Shown here one piece after another: positions 9,109 to 18,069 of a stretch of 64,000 bases of DNA; positions within the stretch are counted from its first letter, which is position 1; each line of letters starts with the position of its first letter. The position numbers and the translations under genes are program-made. The DNA lies in NCBI RefSeq assembly GCF_002895945.1, contig NZ_NPZB01000002.1:930001-994000 (forward strand). Direction: 5' to 3'. The notes below the pieces were generated by a model. It ran no database searches, was not told the origin of the DNA, and saw only the letters and a list, made by a program, of their open reading frames with translations. Source of the DNA: Solilutibacter silvestris (GTDB taxonomy: Bacteria; Pseudomonadota; Gammaproteobacteria; Xanthomonadales; Xanthomonadaceae).

Positions 9109-10133
9109 CACTGCCTCCATTGTCGCAACCAGCCGAGCAGGCCGCTGGTTTCGCTGAAGAACAATGCTTTCGACAGACCGCCACCCGGTGCGCGGAAACG
9201 CGCATCGAAGGCATTGATGCGGCCGATGCGGTAGGGATCGGTGTTGGCGCGATTCAGGCGTTCGACGGTGGTGACGGCGGTGACATAGCCAGCGGCCCGC
9301 AACAATTCGACCTCACGCTGGCCGAAATCCTGGGCACGGCCGTTGGGATAGGCGAAGTGGCGCGGTCGCCGTCCCAGCCCTTGCCGCAACACGCTGGTGG
9401 AGACGGTGATTTCCTCGCGTGCATGGGCATCATCCGTTTGCGAGAGCAGGGGATGGGTATGGGTATGGGCGCCGATTTCGATGCCATGCGTTTGCAGTTC
9501 GGAGATGCCATCCCAGCCCAGCATTTCTCCCGCGCCCGGCAATGGCTCGGTGGGCGCCGCCATTTCGAAGATGCGATCCACCGCGGATTCGACCTCGCGT
9601 GGTGGCAGTGACTTGATGCGATCCGCCAGCCGCTGCAACAACTGCGGGTGCGTGGCGGCATTCGTGACGTCGACCCGGTCCATGCCGAGGAAAGCAAGAT
9701 CAATCACGGGATTGCCGGCATTCTGGATCGCATGCGCCAGTCGGTAGTACCACAGCAATGTCCCGCCGATCAGCGAGGTGACCACGTACAGCGTCGCCGG
9801 CGGTGGTGGTGACATCGCGAGGATGTTCAGGTTGTCCTTGTAACCATCGTCCAGGGTGATGGCATAGCGCGGCCCGCGCCGGTGCGTGGACAGGTGCACG
9901 CGGCCATCCTCCAGCGAAACCAGCCAACGCTTGCCGCGCAACCATTGGACGTGACGCGCGAAGGTGGATGGTGATGTGCTGAGCGGCGCGGGATCATATT
10001 CGTCGCGCAGGCGGTGGTACATCAGCACCGCCAGCGACGGGCCGCACAGCCAGCGGTAGAGCGAGTCCGCGCCGCTGTAATGCGCCATCAGCGCAAATCC
10101 GTACTTCGCCAGCAGGAACAGTTCGTGCGTCAT
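9108..10133 (-). CDS. Polysaccharide deacetylase (NodB homology), second of two
   Basis: A 341-residue NodB-domain protein. It shows LAVLMYHRLRDEYDP (the common pre-domain YHR motif), motif 1 YAITLDDGYKDN and motif 2 IGAHTHTHPLLS. The latter carries the metal-binding His pair, with Thr where Ser is usual. The FAYPNGRAQDFG motif sits in the motif-3 position. An extra helical insertion lies between the first two motifs (about residues 125-215), longer than in minimal CE4 domains. It overlaps the polymerase gene stop by 4 nt. Two adjacent, quite different deacetylases in one operon suggest de-N-acetylation at two positions or two stages of the same polymer; this is inference. Confidence 0.84.
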   Translation of the reverse strand: MTHELFLLAKYGFALMAHYSGADSLYRWLCGPSLAVLMYHRLRDEYDPAPLSTSPSTFARHVQWLRGKRWLVSLEDGRVHLSTHRRGPRYAITLDDGYKDNLNILAMSPPPPATLYVVTSLIGGTLLWYYRLAHAIQNAGNPVIDLAFLGMDRVDVTNAATHPQLLQRLADRIKSLPPREVESAVDRIFEMAAPTEPLPGAGEMLGWDGISELQTHGIEIGAHTHTHPLLSQTDDAHAREEITVSTSVLRQGLGRRPRHFAYPNGRAQDFGQREVELLRAAGYVTAVTTVERLNRANTDPYRIGRINAFDARFRAPGGGLSKALFFSETSGLLGWLRQWRQ

Positions 10134-11461
10134 CGCCGCACCCCGTTCGCGACGGGAAGATCACGCGACTTGAGCAACAGGCCGACATAGACCCAGAAGC
10201 AGCCGATCATCGGGTAATAGGTGAAACGGTCGCCGAACACGTTGCCGACGACCAGCGCGGACCATGCGCCGAGCATTCCCAATGCGATTCCGTATTGCCA
10301 ACTCCTTGGGAGAGCCTTTCGCAGTCGCTTGATGCAGAGGAAGAACAGCGCCAGCAATAGCGACAGCAACACCAGCGCACCGATCACGCCGCCTTCCGCC
10401 AACGTGCGCAGATAGAGGTTGTGGGTATCCATGTGATATGGATTCACCCTTCGCGCGAAGGTATTGAAGCCGGTGCCGGTCACCGGGTGGGCGACGAAGC
10501 TGTCCCAGGCGATGCCCCAGTACACCATGCGCATCCGCGTGCTTTCATCCTGCTTGCCTTCCTCCACCGAAGTGCTCTGGTAGCGTTCGATCACCGATTC
10601 GGGGAGGATGGCCGGCAACGCGATCGCCACGACCAGGAACAGCGGCATCAGTTTCCAGCGTCCGCGCCAAGCCAGCAGCACGCAAATCAGGCCGACCGCG
10701 ACCGCGACGTAGGCCGTGCGCGAGTAAGCGAAGAGAATGCAGAAGACCGCGCAGGAAAGGCCGAGTGCGACCAGCGCACGCAGCAGCCTGGGCATTCGCA
10801 CCGCGATCAGCAGCGCGAAGCACAGCACGGCCATGGTGACGCAGAAGCCGGCGAATTCGTTGGCGCCCAGCAGTGCGAACGTGCCCTTGATGCGCAAGGC
10901 ATCGCCGTAATGCCATTTCGCCACCGACGTATGTTGTATCCAGGTGACCTTGGCGATGTACGGCAGCGGCAGCAGGCTGGCGATCATGATCTTTTTCGCC
11001 TGCGGCCAGTCGCGCACGCTCATCTGCACGACGTAGACCAGCGACACCGCGATCAGGTGATCCTTCAGCACGTTGATGCGGTCGCCGTCGCTGACCAGTT
11101 GCGAGCCGACCAGGTATGACACCACGGCGTACAGCATGTAGACCAGGACGGCGATGTTGACGGACTCGCGCCGCACCAGCCGACCACCGCAAACGAACGC
11201 CCCTAGCAGCGACAACGCGAAGAAGACATTGAGGAAGTTGAGCCCACCACCGAATTGCGGGATGTAGCCGGTCTGGATGTTCTGCAGCGGCAACAGGAAC
11301 ACGAACAGGTACAACGGCCAATTGTTGCGGTATCGACGCGCGGGGGCAGCCGCCTGCACCTCGTCCGCGACGGCGACCGGCACCGGCGAACGCCAATGCA
11401 ATCCGCGCTCGGCGAGCGGGAAGTGCATGCCGGCCGGATCAGGCTGCACGTGCGACACCAT
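10130..11461 (-). CDS. O-antigen ligase/Wzy-type polysaccharide polymerase
   Basis: A 443-residue integral membrane protein with about 10-12 hydrophobic helices and one large periplasmic loop. The loop between the later helices contains MRMVYWGIAWDSFVAHPVTG and TGFNTFARRVNPYHMDTHNLYLRTLAEGG. The H-N-LYL and G-G elements are the conserved Wzy_C signature. In this Wzx/Wzy-like locus the parsimonious role is polymerisation of flipped repeat units. The ATG at 11461 has GGAGA at good spacing and overlaps the upstream glycosyltransferase stop by 23 nt; an ATG at 11428 just after that stop is an alternative. Confidence 0.85.
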   Translation of the reverse strand: MVSHVQPDPAGMHFPLAERGLHWRSPVPVAVADEVQAAAPARRYRNNWPLYLFVFLLPLQNIQTGYIPQFGGGLNFLNVFFALSLLGAFVCGGRLVRRESVNIAVLVYMLYAVVSYLVGSQLVSDGDRINVLKDHLIAVSLVYVVQMSVRDWPQAKKIMIASLLPLPYIAKVTWIQHTSVAKWHYGDALRIKGTFALLGANEFAGFCVTMAVLCFALLIAVRMPRLLRALVALGLSCAVFCILFAYSRTAYVAVAVGLICVLLAWRGRWKLMPLFLVVAIALPAILPESVIERYQSTSVEEGKQDESTRMRMVYWGIAWDSFVAHPVTGTGFNTFARRVNPYHMDTHNLYLRTLAEGGVIGALVLLSLLLALFFLCIKRLRKALPRSWQYGIALGMLGAWSALVVGNVFGDRFTYYPMIGCFWVYVGLLLKSRDLPVANGVRR

Positions 11462-12560
11462 CGTTTCTCCACAACTGCCGGTAGAGTTCGGCATACCGCG
11501 CAGCCATCACTTGCGCCGAATGGCGATCCCGCACGTATGCCCGGGCCGCAGCGTCATCGACGCGGGTGCCGATCGCCGCCTGCATCGCCTGCGCCCAGGC
11601 GGCTTCGTCCAGCGGCAACACCTTCGAACCGGGCGCATGCGCGAGCAGGGCGGGGACATCGCCGACGGCGCTGGCCAGCACCGGCTTGCCGGCGGCCATG
11701 GCTTCCAGCACCACCAGCGGCATGCCTTCGCTGAGCGAGGGCAGGGCCAGCACGTCCATCGCGGCGTACAGCGGCGCGCAATCATCCACATGCCCAAGCA
11801 ATGTCACTTGCGACTCCAGCCCTAGCGCGTTCGCGAGATAGGCCAGCGCGGAATATTCCGGGCCATCGCCGGCGACCAGCAGGCGGATCGGTGCCCCGGT
11901 GCCGATGCGTGCCATTGCCTTCAGCAGCAAGGCGAAATTCTTTTCGAGCGCCAATCGGCCGATCGCCGCGAACACGGTGTCTTGCGGTTCGCAGCCGTAG
12001 TGTCGCCGCGCCTCGGCGCGTTGCAGTCGCGACGCCGGTTCCGGCAATTCGATGCCATTGGCGATGGCGTGAATGCGCGTGTGTTGCACCCCGGCGGCGA
12101 TCAGGCGATCGACCTGCTGCCGTGCCACCACCGCCACCGCGTCATAGCGCTTCAGCAATGCGCGCTCGATCCGGTTGTAAAGGCGCAGCGCGGCGCCGGT
12201 CTCGACCCAGCCGTGCGTCGTCGCCACGCAGCGGCAATCGAGGCCGCGCGTCGCCAGCCATGCGTACACCACGCTCTTGGGATCGTGCGCATGGATGCAT
12301 CCGGCCTGTTGCGAACGCAACAGCCCGCGCAGCGACGCCACAGCGCTGGCATCGAGGCGGCCATGGCTCGGCAACAGGATGGCTTCCTGGTTGCGTCGGC
12401 ACGCTTCTTCATGCAGCGGGGAATGCCCGAGGTGGTGATTGCCGATCGAGACGAGCCGGCTCGGCTGTCCCGCCGCAGGCAGATGGCGGGATAGCGCCAG
12501 CACCATGCGATCGGCGCCGTACAGCCCCGCGCTTGAACGCAGATGGACGACCGGCCTCAT
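11439..12560 (-). CDS. GT4-family glycosyltransferase
   Basis: A 373-residue GT-B glycosyltransferase. The N-terminal domain begins VVHLRSSAGLYGADRMVLALSRHLPAAG, with the GLYGAD glycine loop. The C-terminal domain shows FAAIGRLALEKNFALLLKAM (donor-binding Arg/Lys), LLVAGDGPEYSALAYLANAL and LPSLSEGMPLVVLEAMAAGKPVLAS, the EX7E motif of GT4 retaining enzymes. It overlaps the next GT4 gene by 4 nt at its 5' end and the polymerase gene by 23 nt at its 3' end, so it is embedded in one transcript. Donor specificity cannot be read. Confidence 0.87.
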   Translation of the reverse strand: MRPVVHLRSSAGLYGADRMVLALSRHLPAAGQPSRLVSIGNHHLGHSPLHEEACRRNQEAILLPSHGRLDASAVASLRGLLRSQQAGCIHAHDPKSVVYAWLATRGLDCRCVATTHGWVETGAALRLYNRIERALLKRYDAVAVVARQQVDRLIAAGVQHTRIHAIANGIELPEPASRLQRAEARRHYGCEPQDTVFAAIGRLALEKNFALLLKAMARIGTGAPIRLLVAGDGPEYSALAYLANALGLESQVTLLGHVDDCAPLYAAMDVLALPSLSEGMPLVVLEAMAAGKPVLASAVGDVPALLAHAPGSKVLPLDEAAWAQAMQAAIGTRVDDAAARAYVRDRHSAQVMAARYAELYRQLWRNDGVARAA

Positions 12561-13720
12561 GCCAGCCCCAGCAGGCCGCGGTACAGATGGTCGTAGGCGA
12601 TGATCATCCGCGCCGCCGAGAACTCTTCCTCAACGATCCTGCGTGCGCGTTGCCCGAGGTCGTGGCGGCGGTGCGCGTCGCGTGCGAGCGACAACATCGC
12701 CTCGGCGAACGCCGCGGGATCATGCGCTGGCACCAACACGCCGTTGACCCCCGGCTTCACCAGTTGCAGGTTGCCGCCAACGGCGGTCGCGACGACAGGC
12801 AAGCCGCACGCCATCGCCTCGAGCAATGCGTTGGACATGCCTTCGGACGAGGACGCGAGCACTGCGACATCGCAGGCGGGCAGGAGGTCGTCAACCGCAT
12901 CGATCGAGCCCAGCAGGTCGATGTTGCCGGCCAGTCCACTTGCGTCCACCTTGCGGCGGACTTCATCGGCCATCGGGCCGTCCCCGGCCAGCAACAAGCG
13001 CACATCGGGATACTCGGCGTGCAGTCGTGCGAAGGCATCGACCAGCACCAGCGGACACTTCACTTCCGTCAATCGTGCGACGCAGCAGAACACCACGGTG
13101 TCGACTCCGAGGCCCAACGCTCGCCGCCGCGCCTCGCGCCATGTCGCCTCGCGCGGGCGATAGCGCAGCGTGTCCACGCCATTGGGGATGACCGTGGCCC
13201 GGCACAACGGCAGGTGCTCGTGCGTCGCCAATGCATCGAGGATCTGTCGCGCTGGTGCCACCACGCGGTCGAAGCGATGATTGAGCAGGCGAAACGCGTG
13301 CTTCAGGCGATTGCTCTTCTTGAAACCCATGTCACGGCGATTGGAGATGTGGATCACGCCACGCCGCTTGGGCAACAATGCATTGAGGACGTCGGCCTTC
13401 TCGTGTTGCGATTGCACGATGTCGTAACGACCGCTGGACAACAGCCGGCGCAGCACCTGGTAGGCGCGCAATCCACTGCGGCCATAAACCGCGGCGACCG
13501 GAACACGCAGCACCTTGATGCCGGGGAGAGACGGCATCGGCACGATGGCACCGGACGCCAGTTCGACGACGGTGACCGCATAGCGATGGCGTGGCAACCC
13601 GCGCAACAGGCTGCGCAGGAATTGTTCGCTGCCCCCGGTCACCGAGAGGCTGGTGTCCGTTACCACCAGCAATCCGGCCGGTGGTTCAGGGCTGGTAGCC
13701 GATGTAGAAGACGATTCCAT
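12557..13720 (-). CDS. GT4-family glycosyltransferase
   Basis: A 387-residue GT-B glycosyltransferase. It contains LLVVTDTSLSVTGGSEQFLRSLLRGL, the acceptor-side glycine loop, then CCVARLTEVKCPLVLVDAFARL, LLLAGDGPMADEVRRKVDASG and LASSSEGMSNALLEAMACGLPVVATAVGG, a GT4 EX7E motif. The true start is uncertain: the ATG at 13720 leaves a short polar N-terminus and lies inside the 3' end of the beta-barrel gene by about 35 nt. A 22-codon longer version is possible but would overlap it by about 100 nt. The 3' end overlaps the following GT4 gene by 4 nt. Confidence 0.86.
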   Translation of the reverse strand: MESSSTSATSPEPPAGLLVVTDTSLSVTGGSEQFLRSLLRGLPRHRYAVTVVELASGAIVPMPSLPGIKVLRVPVAAVYGRSGLRAYQVLRRLLSSGRYDIVQSQHEKADVLNALLPKRRGVIHISNRRDMGFKKSNRLKHAFRLLNHRFDRVVAPARQILDALATHEHLPLCRATVIPNGVDTLRYRPREATWREARRRALGLGVDTVVFCCVARLTEVKCPLVLVDAFARLHAEYPDVRLLLAGDGPMADEVRRKVDASGLAGNIDLLGSIDAVDDLLPACDVAVLASSSEGMSNALLEAMACGLPVVATAVGGNLQLVKPGVNGVLVPAHDPAAFAEAMLSLARDAHRRHDLGQRARRIVEEEFSAARMIIAYDHLYRGLLGLA

Positions 13721-15008
13721 TCTCTTTGAAGTTCTGGGTATGCACCGGCGTGTTGCGGGTGCGATGCTGGAGATCGATGCGCGCATTCCAGTGCGTATTC
13801 CAGCGATAGCCGAACCCGGCTCCGATGAATTGATTGCGGTCGTTGCCGATTTGTTGGGTCAGCGTGCGACGGAACGCCGCGGCGTAGGCATTGAAGGTCC
13901 ATGACGGCGTCAGCCGGTACGAGCCTGACAGGCTGCCCAGCAATGCACGCCAGCCTTCGCCACCGGGCTGCAAGGGCGTGGCACGATCAGATTCGATATC
14001 CGCCTTGAACGTCAGTCGTGCCGAGCGATAGTCGTAGAACATCAGTGCGCGGCGGTCGCGGTAGACCTGCGGCGTCACCACGCCTTCGGCGTTGAGGAAG
14101 TCCTGGATCAACACGTAGCGTTCGTCGAGGCTGTGCGCGACCACGTCTTCGGTGGTGTCGGCGTATTGCTGGCTCAGGCGCAGGTGCAGGGCCTGGCTGC
14201 TGCTCGGGATCCAGGCAACATCGATGCGGACCAGTGGCCCGGACGCGCTGACGTTCTGCTTCTGTATGTTCACCCGCGACCAGCCGAGGTCCGTCTGCAA
14301 CAGGATCGTGCGCATCCGGGTGTCATAGCGCGCGAAGATGCTCTCGCGATCATAGTCATCGCTCTTCGAGAGCTTGCTGAACCTGACTTGTTCGGTCGTC
14401 ACGGCGCCACTGATCGAACGGTTCGGCGCGAGGTCGTGATCGATCGCGCCCGAGAGCAGGTATTGCTGGCCATCGATTTCATGCGTTTTCGCCGCCACGC
14501 TGTCACTGACGCGCAGGTCGAAGCGCGATCGCGTGGTCGGGGAGAGACTCGCGACCCAGGTCGGTCCCGCGACGAAGACATTGATCTGCTGCGCGTTGGC
14601 CGGGTTGTACGACACCAGGCTGTCGGCCGGACGACGGGTCAAGTGATCGGCCGCCATGAACTCCAGCCGTCCCGGCGAGATCACCCAGTTGGCCTGCGCG
14701 GCCAATGCACCGCGTGCGCTGTTGGGAAAGCTGCCTTGGGCGTAATCGAGGTACTGGGCGATGCCGTGGGCCGTCAGCCGCAGATTGCTCGAGTCGCGGC
14801 GCACGTCGAACGTCAGTGTCGGCGCGATCACCCAGTCGTCCTGCGGATGATCGGGAATCAGCCCGATGTTGTCGCTGTGCAGGACCGATACGCCCAGTTC
14901 GTAGTTGATCCTGTTCTGGGCCATCGCCGGCCCTGATCCGAGGGCCATCATCAACGATGCTGCAAGAATGTGTAGACGCCAGGAATCCTTTCGGCGTGTA
15001 TGTCGCAC
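13686..15008 (-). CDS. Outer-membrane beta-barrel protein of the polysaccharide locus
   Basis: A 440-residue protein with a signal peptide ending GSGPAMAQN. The mature part consists of alternating amphipathic strands with many Tyr, Arg and Ser (FDVRRDSSNLRLTAHGIAQYLDY, LLSGAIDHDLAPNRSISGAV, GAGFGYRWNTHWNARIDLQ). It finishes with an outer-membrane-like aromatic strand, ENGIVFYIGYQP. Similar barrels accompany Wza/Wzz genes in XrtA-type exopolysaccharide loci, where a role in export through the outer membrane is assumed. It lies 3 nt after the CpsD-like gene stop. It is not a homologue of the alpha-helical Wza channel; whether it is a pore or a polymer-modifying barrel cannot be decided. Confidence 0.8.
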   Translation of the reverse strand: MRHTRRKDSWRLHILAASLMMALGSGPAMAQNRINYELGVSVLHSDNIGLIPDHPQDDWVIAPTLTFDVRRDSSNLRLTAHGIAQYLDYAQGSFPNSARGALAAQANWVISPGRLEFMAADHLTRRPADSLVSYNPANAQQINVFVAGPTWVASLSPTTRSRFDLRVSDSVAAKTHEIDGQQYLLSGAIDHDLAPNRSISGAVTTEQVRFSKLSKSDDYDRESIFARYDTRMRTILLQTDLGWSRVNIQKQNVSASGPLVRIDVAWIPSSSQALHLRLSQQYADTTEDVVAHSLDERYVLIQDFLNAEGVVTPQVYRDRRALMFYDYRSARLTFKADIESDRATPLQPGGEGWRALLGSLSGSYRLTPSWTFNAYAAAFRRTLTQQIGNDRNQFIGAGFGYRWNTHWNARIDLQHRTRNTPVHTQNFKENGIVFYIGYQP

Positions 15009-15011
15009 GGT

Positions 15012-15707
15012 TCACCCCATGTCGTTGAAAACGACGCCTGCGAATTTTTCCGGTGGGAATTGCTGCACGGCACGGGAGATCGTTTCCGCCGTGTTCATGG
15101 CATAACCGGTGACCAGCACCACGATGTCGGCCATCTCGGCCAGGATCCGCGCATCCGGCGACGACTCCACCGGCGGCGCATCCAGGAACAGATAGCGATT
15201 GGCATAGTGGCTGCGCAGCGAATCGACCAGCAGGCGCATCTGCGGGGTGGCGAATTGTTCCGCGCTGTTCTCGCGTGGCGGGCCGGCAGGAATCAGGCCC
15301 AGTCGCGGCACGCCGGTGTCGTGGATCAATTCGGCGATGTCATCCACCTGTCCCTGCAGATAGTTCGCCAGATGGGCGTCGCCACTGTCGATGCGCATCA
15401 CCTCGTGCTGCGAGGGATGACGCATGTCGCAGTCGACCAGCAGCGCGGTGCGGGCATCGTCGAAGGCGAAGGCGGCGGCAAGGTTGCGCGCAACGAAACT
15501 GCTGCCGCAACCGGCCGACACCGGCGCGATCAGGGTGACGAAATTGCCATCCATCATCGACAGCAGTTTGGTGCGCAGGTCGCGAAAGGCGTCGACTTCC
15601 GGTTGCGCCACGCTGGCGCGGTAGATCGTGCTGCGTTCGCGCAACTGCGCCGGCGTCAAGGTCTTGCCCGGCGGCCGCATCAGCGCATGGTCGCGTTGGG
15701 TTTCCAT
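15012..15707 (-). CDS. CpsD/CapB-like BY-kinase homologue with degenerate Walker A
   Basis: About 231 residues related to the P-loop domain of bacterial tyrosine autokinases. The pre-motif EVDAFRDLRTKLL and the Walker A' strand TALLVDCDMRHPSQHEV are well kept, and YLFLDAPPVESSPDARILA fits Walker B and the following helix. The P-loop, however, reads SAGCGSSFVARNLA: the invariant lysine of GxGK(S/T) is replaced by Ser. The C-terminal Tyr cluster used for autophosphorylation is also absent. It may be a structural partner of the Wzz protein rather than an active kinase. ATG 15707 is preceded by GGAGGGTGGA, favouring it over the GTG at 15725 or ATG at 15722. Confidence 0.8.
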   Translation of the reverse strand: METQRDHALMRPPGKTLTPAQLRERSTIYRASVAQPEVDAFRDLRTKLLSMMDGNFVTLIAPVSAGCGSSFVARNLAAAFAFDDARTALLVDCDMRHPSQHEVMRIDSGDAHLANYLQGQVDDIAELIHDTGVPRLGLIPAGPPRENSAEQFATPQMRLLVDSLRSHYANRYLFLDAPPVESSPDARILAEMADIVVLVTGYAMNTAETISRAVQQFPPEKFAGVVFNDMG

Positions 15708-15721
15708 GATTCCACCCTCCA

Positions 15722-17314
15722 TCACAATCCCCCCGCGCGGAAGATCGCCAGCGCGCCATAGACCACCGGCACCGCCAGGAACAGGCTGGCCGCGAACGCG
15801 GCCTGGCGCAGCATCGATGCGCGACCGGCACGCGTCGCATAGCGCGGCGTCACGCCAAGCAGTGGCACCGCCGACAGCGTTTCCACCTGTTCCGGCGAGC
15901 GCAGCTTGTGGTCGAACTTCACCGTTGCAAGGAGCAAGGCGAGTGGCAGCAGCAAGGCCACCACCAGGCTGGCGATCGCCACGTGCATCAGCCGCAGGCC
16001 GCTGGCGCGCACCGGCACCAGTGCCGGTTCCTGCACGCGGAAACTCATGCCGCGATGACCCTCGTCGAGGTTCATCGAGAGGCGGGCGTTCTCGCGCCGC
16101 TTCAACAGATCCTGGTAGAGATCGCGATTGACTTCGTAGTCGCGGGTCAGTTCCGCCAACGCACTGGCGGCAGCGGCGATCCCGCGATTCTGCGCCATCG
16201 CGCCGCCCAGCAATTGTTCGGCGGTGCCGCGACGTGCATTGATCGAGGCGCTTTCGCTGCGCGCGGCGGCCAGCTTGCTGCGCAGTTCGCCATACAACGG
16301 ATTGATGGTGCTGGTGCTTTCCAGGCTGGAGCCGCCTTGCGCGGTGCTGGCGACCTTGCGAGTGGCTTCGGCGTTCTTGAGCTGCGCCTGCAGGTCATCG
16401 AGCTGGTGGTTGATCCGCACCACGTCCGGGTACTGGTCGGTATAGGTCAACAGCAGCTTGGCGCGCTGGTTCATCAAATCGGCCATTTGTGCACGGATCT
16501 GGCCCTCACGGGTCTGCACCGCGTTCACTTCGCTTTCGTTGCCGAGTTCGGTCTTGATCGCGGTTTCCTTCGAGCGCGCATTCTGCAAGTCCATGTCGGC
16601 GGTATCCACCTGGTGGCGCAGATCGGCGATGCGACCATTGACCTCGGTTTCCACGCCTGGGCGTGCATCCGGATTGACCGAACGATAGGCTTCCAGACGC
16701 GCTTCCGACTGCTTGAGCTTGTCATGATAGGTATTGACTTGGGCGTCGATGAACTGGAACGCCTCGCGGCTTTCGCGTGCCTTGGCGGCCAGGCTTTCGC
16801 TGATCACCTGGTCGCCCAGTGCCTTGGTGACCGCATAGGCACGTTGCGGATCGGAATCGGAATACTCGATCTGGATGAGTTTTTCGCCGGTATCGATCTG
16901 TGTGCGGTTCTTGACCTGCTCGATCAGGCGATCCTGTTCGATCGGACTGAGCGGGGCGTCCATCCAGCCGCCTACGCGCAGGATTTCGTGCATCACCTTG
17001 TTGCTGAAGGCGACTTCCTTGGCCAGCGCCGCGCGATCGGCCACTGCGGTCGGCACCGCGCGGCCTTCCATCAACGGTCGGATGATGTTGCTGTCCTCGA
17101 CCACGATCGTGGTGCGCGAGGCATATTTCTTCGGCAGCATCACGCCCACGACGAGGCCGAGCAGGGCGATGGCGGTGAAGATCGCGGCGTAACGCACCGG
17201 CCGCCTGCGGAAATCCTTGGCCACGCCGCGCAGGAGTTCGTGCGGGGTGGTGGTGCTTTCGCGCATCTGCAGAGATACCGTGGCGTTGCTCCCCGACAAC
17301 AACGGCACACTCAC
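15722..17314 (-). CDS. Wzz/GumC-type polysaccharide chain-length determinant
   Basis: A 530-residue inner-membrane co-polymerase. An N-terminal transmembrane helix (YAAIFTAIALLGLVVGVML) is followed by a long periplasmic region with a Wzz domain and extended coiled coil (about residues 165-400, many Glu/Arg/Gln heptads). The GNVR-like domain and a second transmembrane helix (VAIASLVVALLLPLALLLA) come next. An additional C-terminal hydrophobic segment (AAFAASLFLAVPVVYGALAIF) follows the conserved LRSPEQVETLSAVPLLGV motif, an arrangement seen in XrtA/GumC-type proteins. It sets chain length and couples polymerase to the export channel. It overlaps the Wza-like gene by 4 nt. Confidence 0.88.
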   Translation of the reverse strand: MSVPLLSGSNATVSLQMRESTTTPHELLRGVAKDFRRRPVRYAAIFTAIALLGLVVGVMLPKKYASRTTIVVEDSNIIRPLMEGRAVPTAVADRAALAKEVAFSNKVMHEILRVGGWMDAPLSPIEQDRLIEQVKNRTQIDTGEKLIQIEYSDSDPQRAYAVTKALGDQVISESLAAKARESREAFQFIDAQVNTYHDKLKQSEARLEAYRSVNPDARPGVETEVNGRIADLRHQVDTADMDLQNARSKETAIKTELGNESEVNAVQTREGQIRAQMADLMNQRAKLLLTYTDQYPDVVRINHQLDDLQAQLKNAEATRKVASTAQGGSSLESTSTINPLYGELRSKLAAARSESASINARRGTAEQLLGGAMAQNRGIAAAASALAELTRDYEVNRDLYQDLLKRRENARLSMNLDEGHRGMSFRVQEPALVPVRASGLRLMHVAIASLVVALLLPLALLLATVKFDHKLRSPEQVETLSAVPLLGVTPRYATRAGRASMLRQAAFAASLFLAVPVVYGALAIFRAGGL

Positions 17315-17943
17315 AGCACGCGCTCCGGCACCGAGATGACATCACCGGACGTCAACGTGTAGTTGGTGCCCAGGTCGCCCTTGTTCAGGACCTGGTCGAG
17401 GCGCACGCGATAGTTGCCACCGGGCATATTTTCCTTCGGCCGCCGATGCAGTTCGGTGCGATCGGGAGCGGCGAATTCGGTGACGCCACCTGCGGCAAGG
17501 ACCGCATCCAGCACCGTCATGCCTTGCCGCCACGGCACCGAGACCGGATTGCGCACCGCGCCGGTCACCCGCACCCGCGAAAGGTATTCGTGGCTGCGCA
17601 ACTCGGTGAGGATCACCGCGACCTGCGGATCGCGAACGTAGGCGGTCAGCTTCTGCTTGATGTCGTCGGCGACTTGTTCCGGGGTACGACCACCGGCGGC
17701 GACATCGCCGATCAACGGAACCGAAATCTTGCCGTCGGGGCGCACCGGTACGGTGATCCCGAGCTCCGGGTTGCGCCAGACCGAGACCTGGACGACATCG
17801 TCCACGCCGATCAGATAGGCTTTGACTGCCTGCGTGGCATCTGCCGGTGGGGCATCGGCACGAGCGCCGGTTCCACTGGTCGCACACGCGGAAAGAAACA
17901 TCATGCACATTACTGTGCATGCCAAACGTAGCATCCTGCTCAT
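17311..17943 (-). CDS. Wza/GumB-type polysaccharide export lipoprotein
   Basis: A 210-residue protein with a lipoprotein signal (MCMMFLSACATSG; lipobox LSAC). A Poly_export domain follows (AYLIGVDDVVQVSVWRNPELGITVPVRPDGKISVPLIGDV) and then an SLBB domain (VRVTGAVRNPVSVPWRQGMTVLDAVLAAGGVTEFA). It is shorter than E. coli Wza and lacks its C-terminal amphipathic helix, as in GumB and the XrtA-associated export proteins. It forms the outer-membrane/periplasmic part of the export machine. As first gene of the minus-strand run it has a good ribosome-binding site (AGGAG) and a candidate promoter upstream. Confidence 0.9.
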   Translation of the reverse strand: MSRMLRLACTVMCMMFLSACATSGTGARADAPPADATQAVKAYLIGVDDVVQVSVWRNPELGITVPVRPDGKISVPLIGDVAAGGRTPEQVADDIKQKLTAYVRDPQVAVILTELRSHEYLSRVRVTGAVRNPVSVPWRQGMTVLDAVLAAGGVTEFAAPDRTELHRRPKENMPGGNYRVRLDQVLNKGDLGTNYTLTSGDVISVPERVL

Positions 17944-17967
17944 GGCTTGCTCCTAACTTCATCGCCG

Positions 17968-17996
17968 AATCTACACCCGCTTGCAAGTCGCGGCAA
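17968..17996 (-). promoter_or_regulatory. Candidate sigma-70 promoter of the polysaccharide operon
   Basis: On the minus strand, TTGCCG (17996-17991) and TAGATT (17973-17968) are separated by exactly 17 bp, each matching the sigma-70 consensus at 4 of 6 positions. The -10 lies about 25 bp before the Wza-like start codon. No other promoter-like pair of this quality was seen in the gap to galE. Confidence 0.45.
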
Positions 17997-18030
17997 GTAG
18001 GTGTTTTCTGATTTTCCCACCCGCATTCAT

Positions 18031-18055
18031 GATGATTTGAATCATCGAATTTCGA
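18031..18055. repeat. Two adjacent palindromes between the export gene and galE
   Basis: Positions 18031-18046 read GATGATT-TG-AATCATC, a perfect 7-bp dyad. The next, 18045-18055, reads TCGAA-T-TTCGA, a perfect 5-bp dyad overlapping it by two bases. They lie just upstream of galE in the divergent regulatory region, an AT-rich patch in GC-rich surroundings. Overlapping dyads at a divergent promoter are typical of operator sites, but no regulator can be named. Confidence 0.5.
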
Positions 18056-18069
18056 ATAAAATCAATGCC

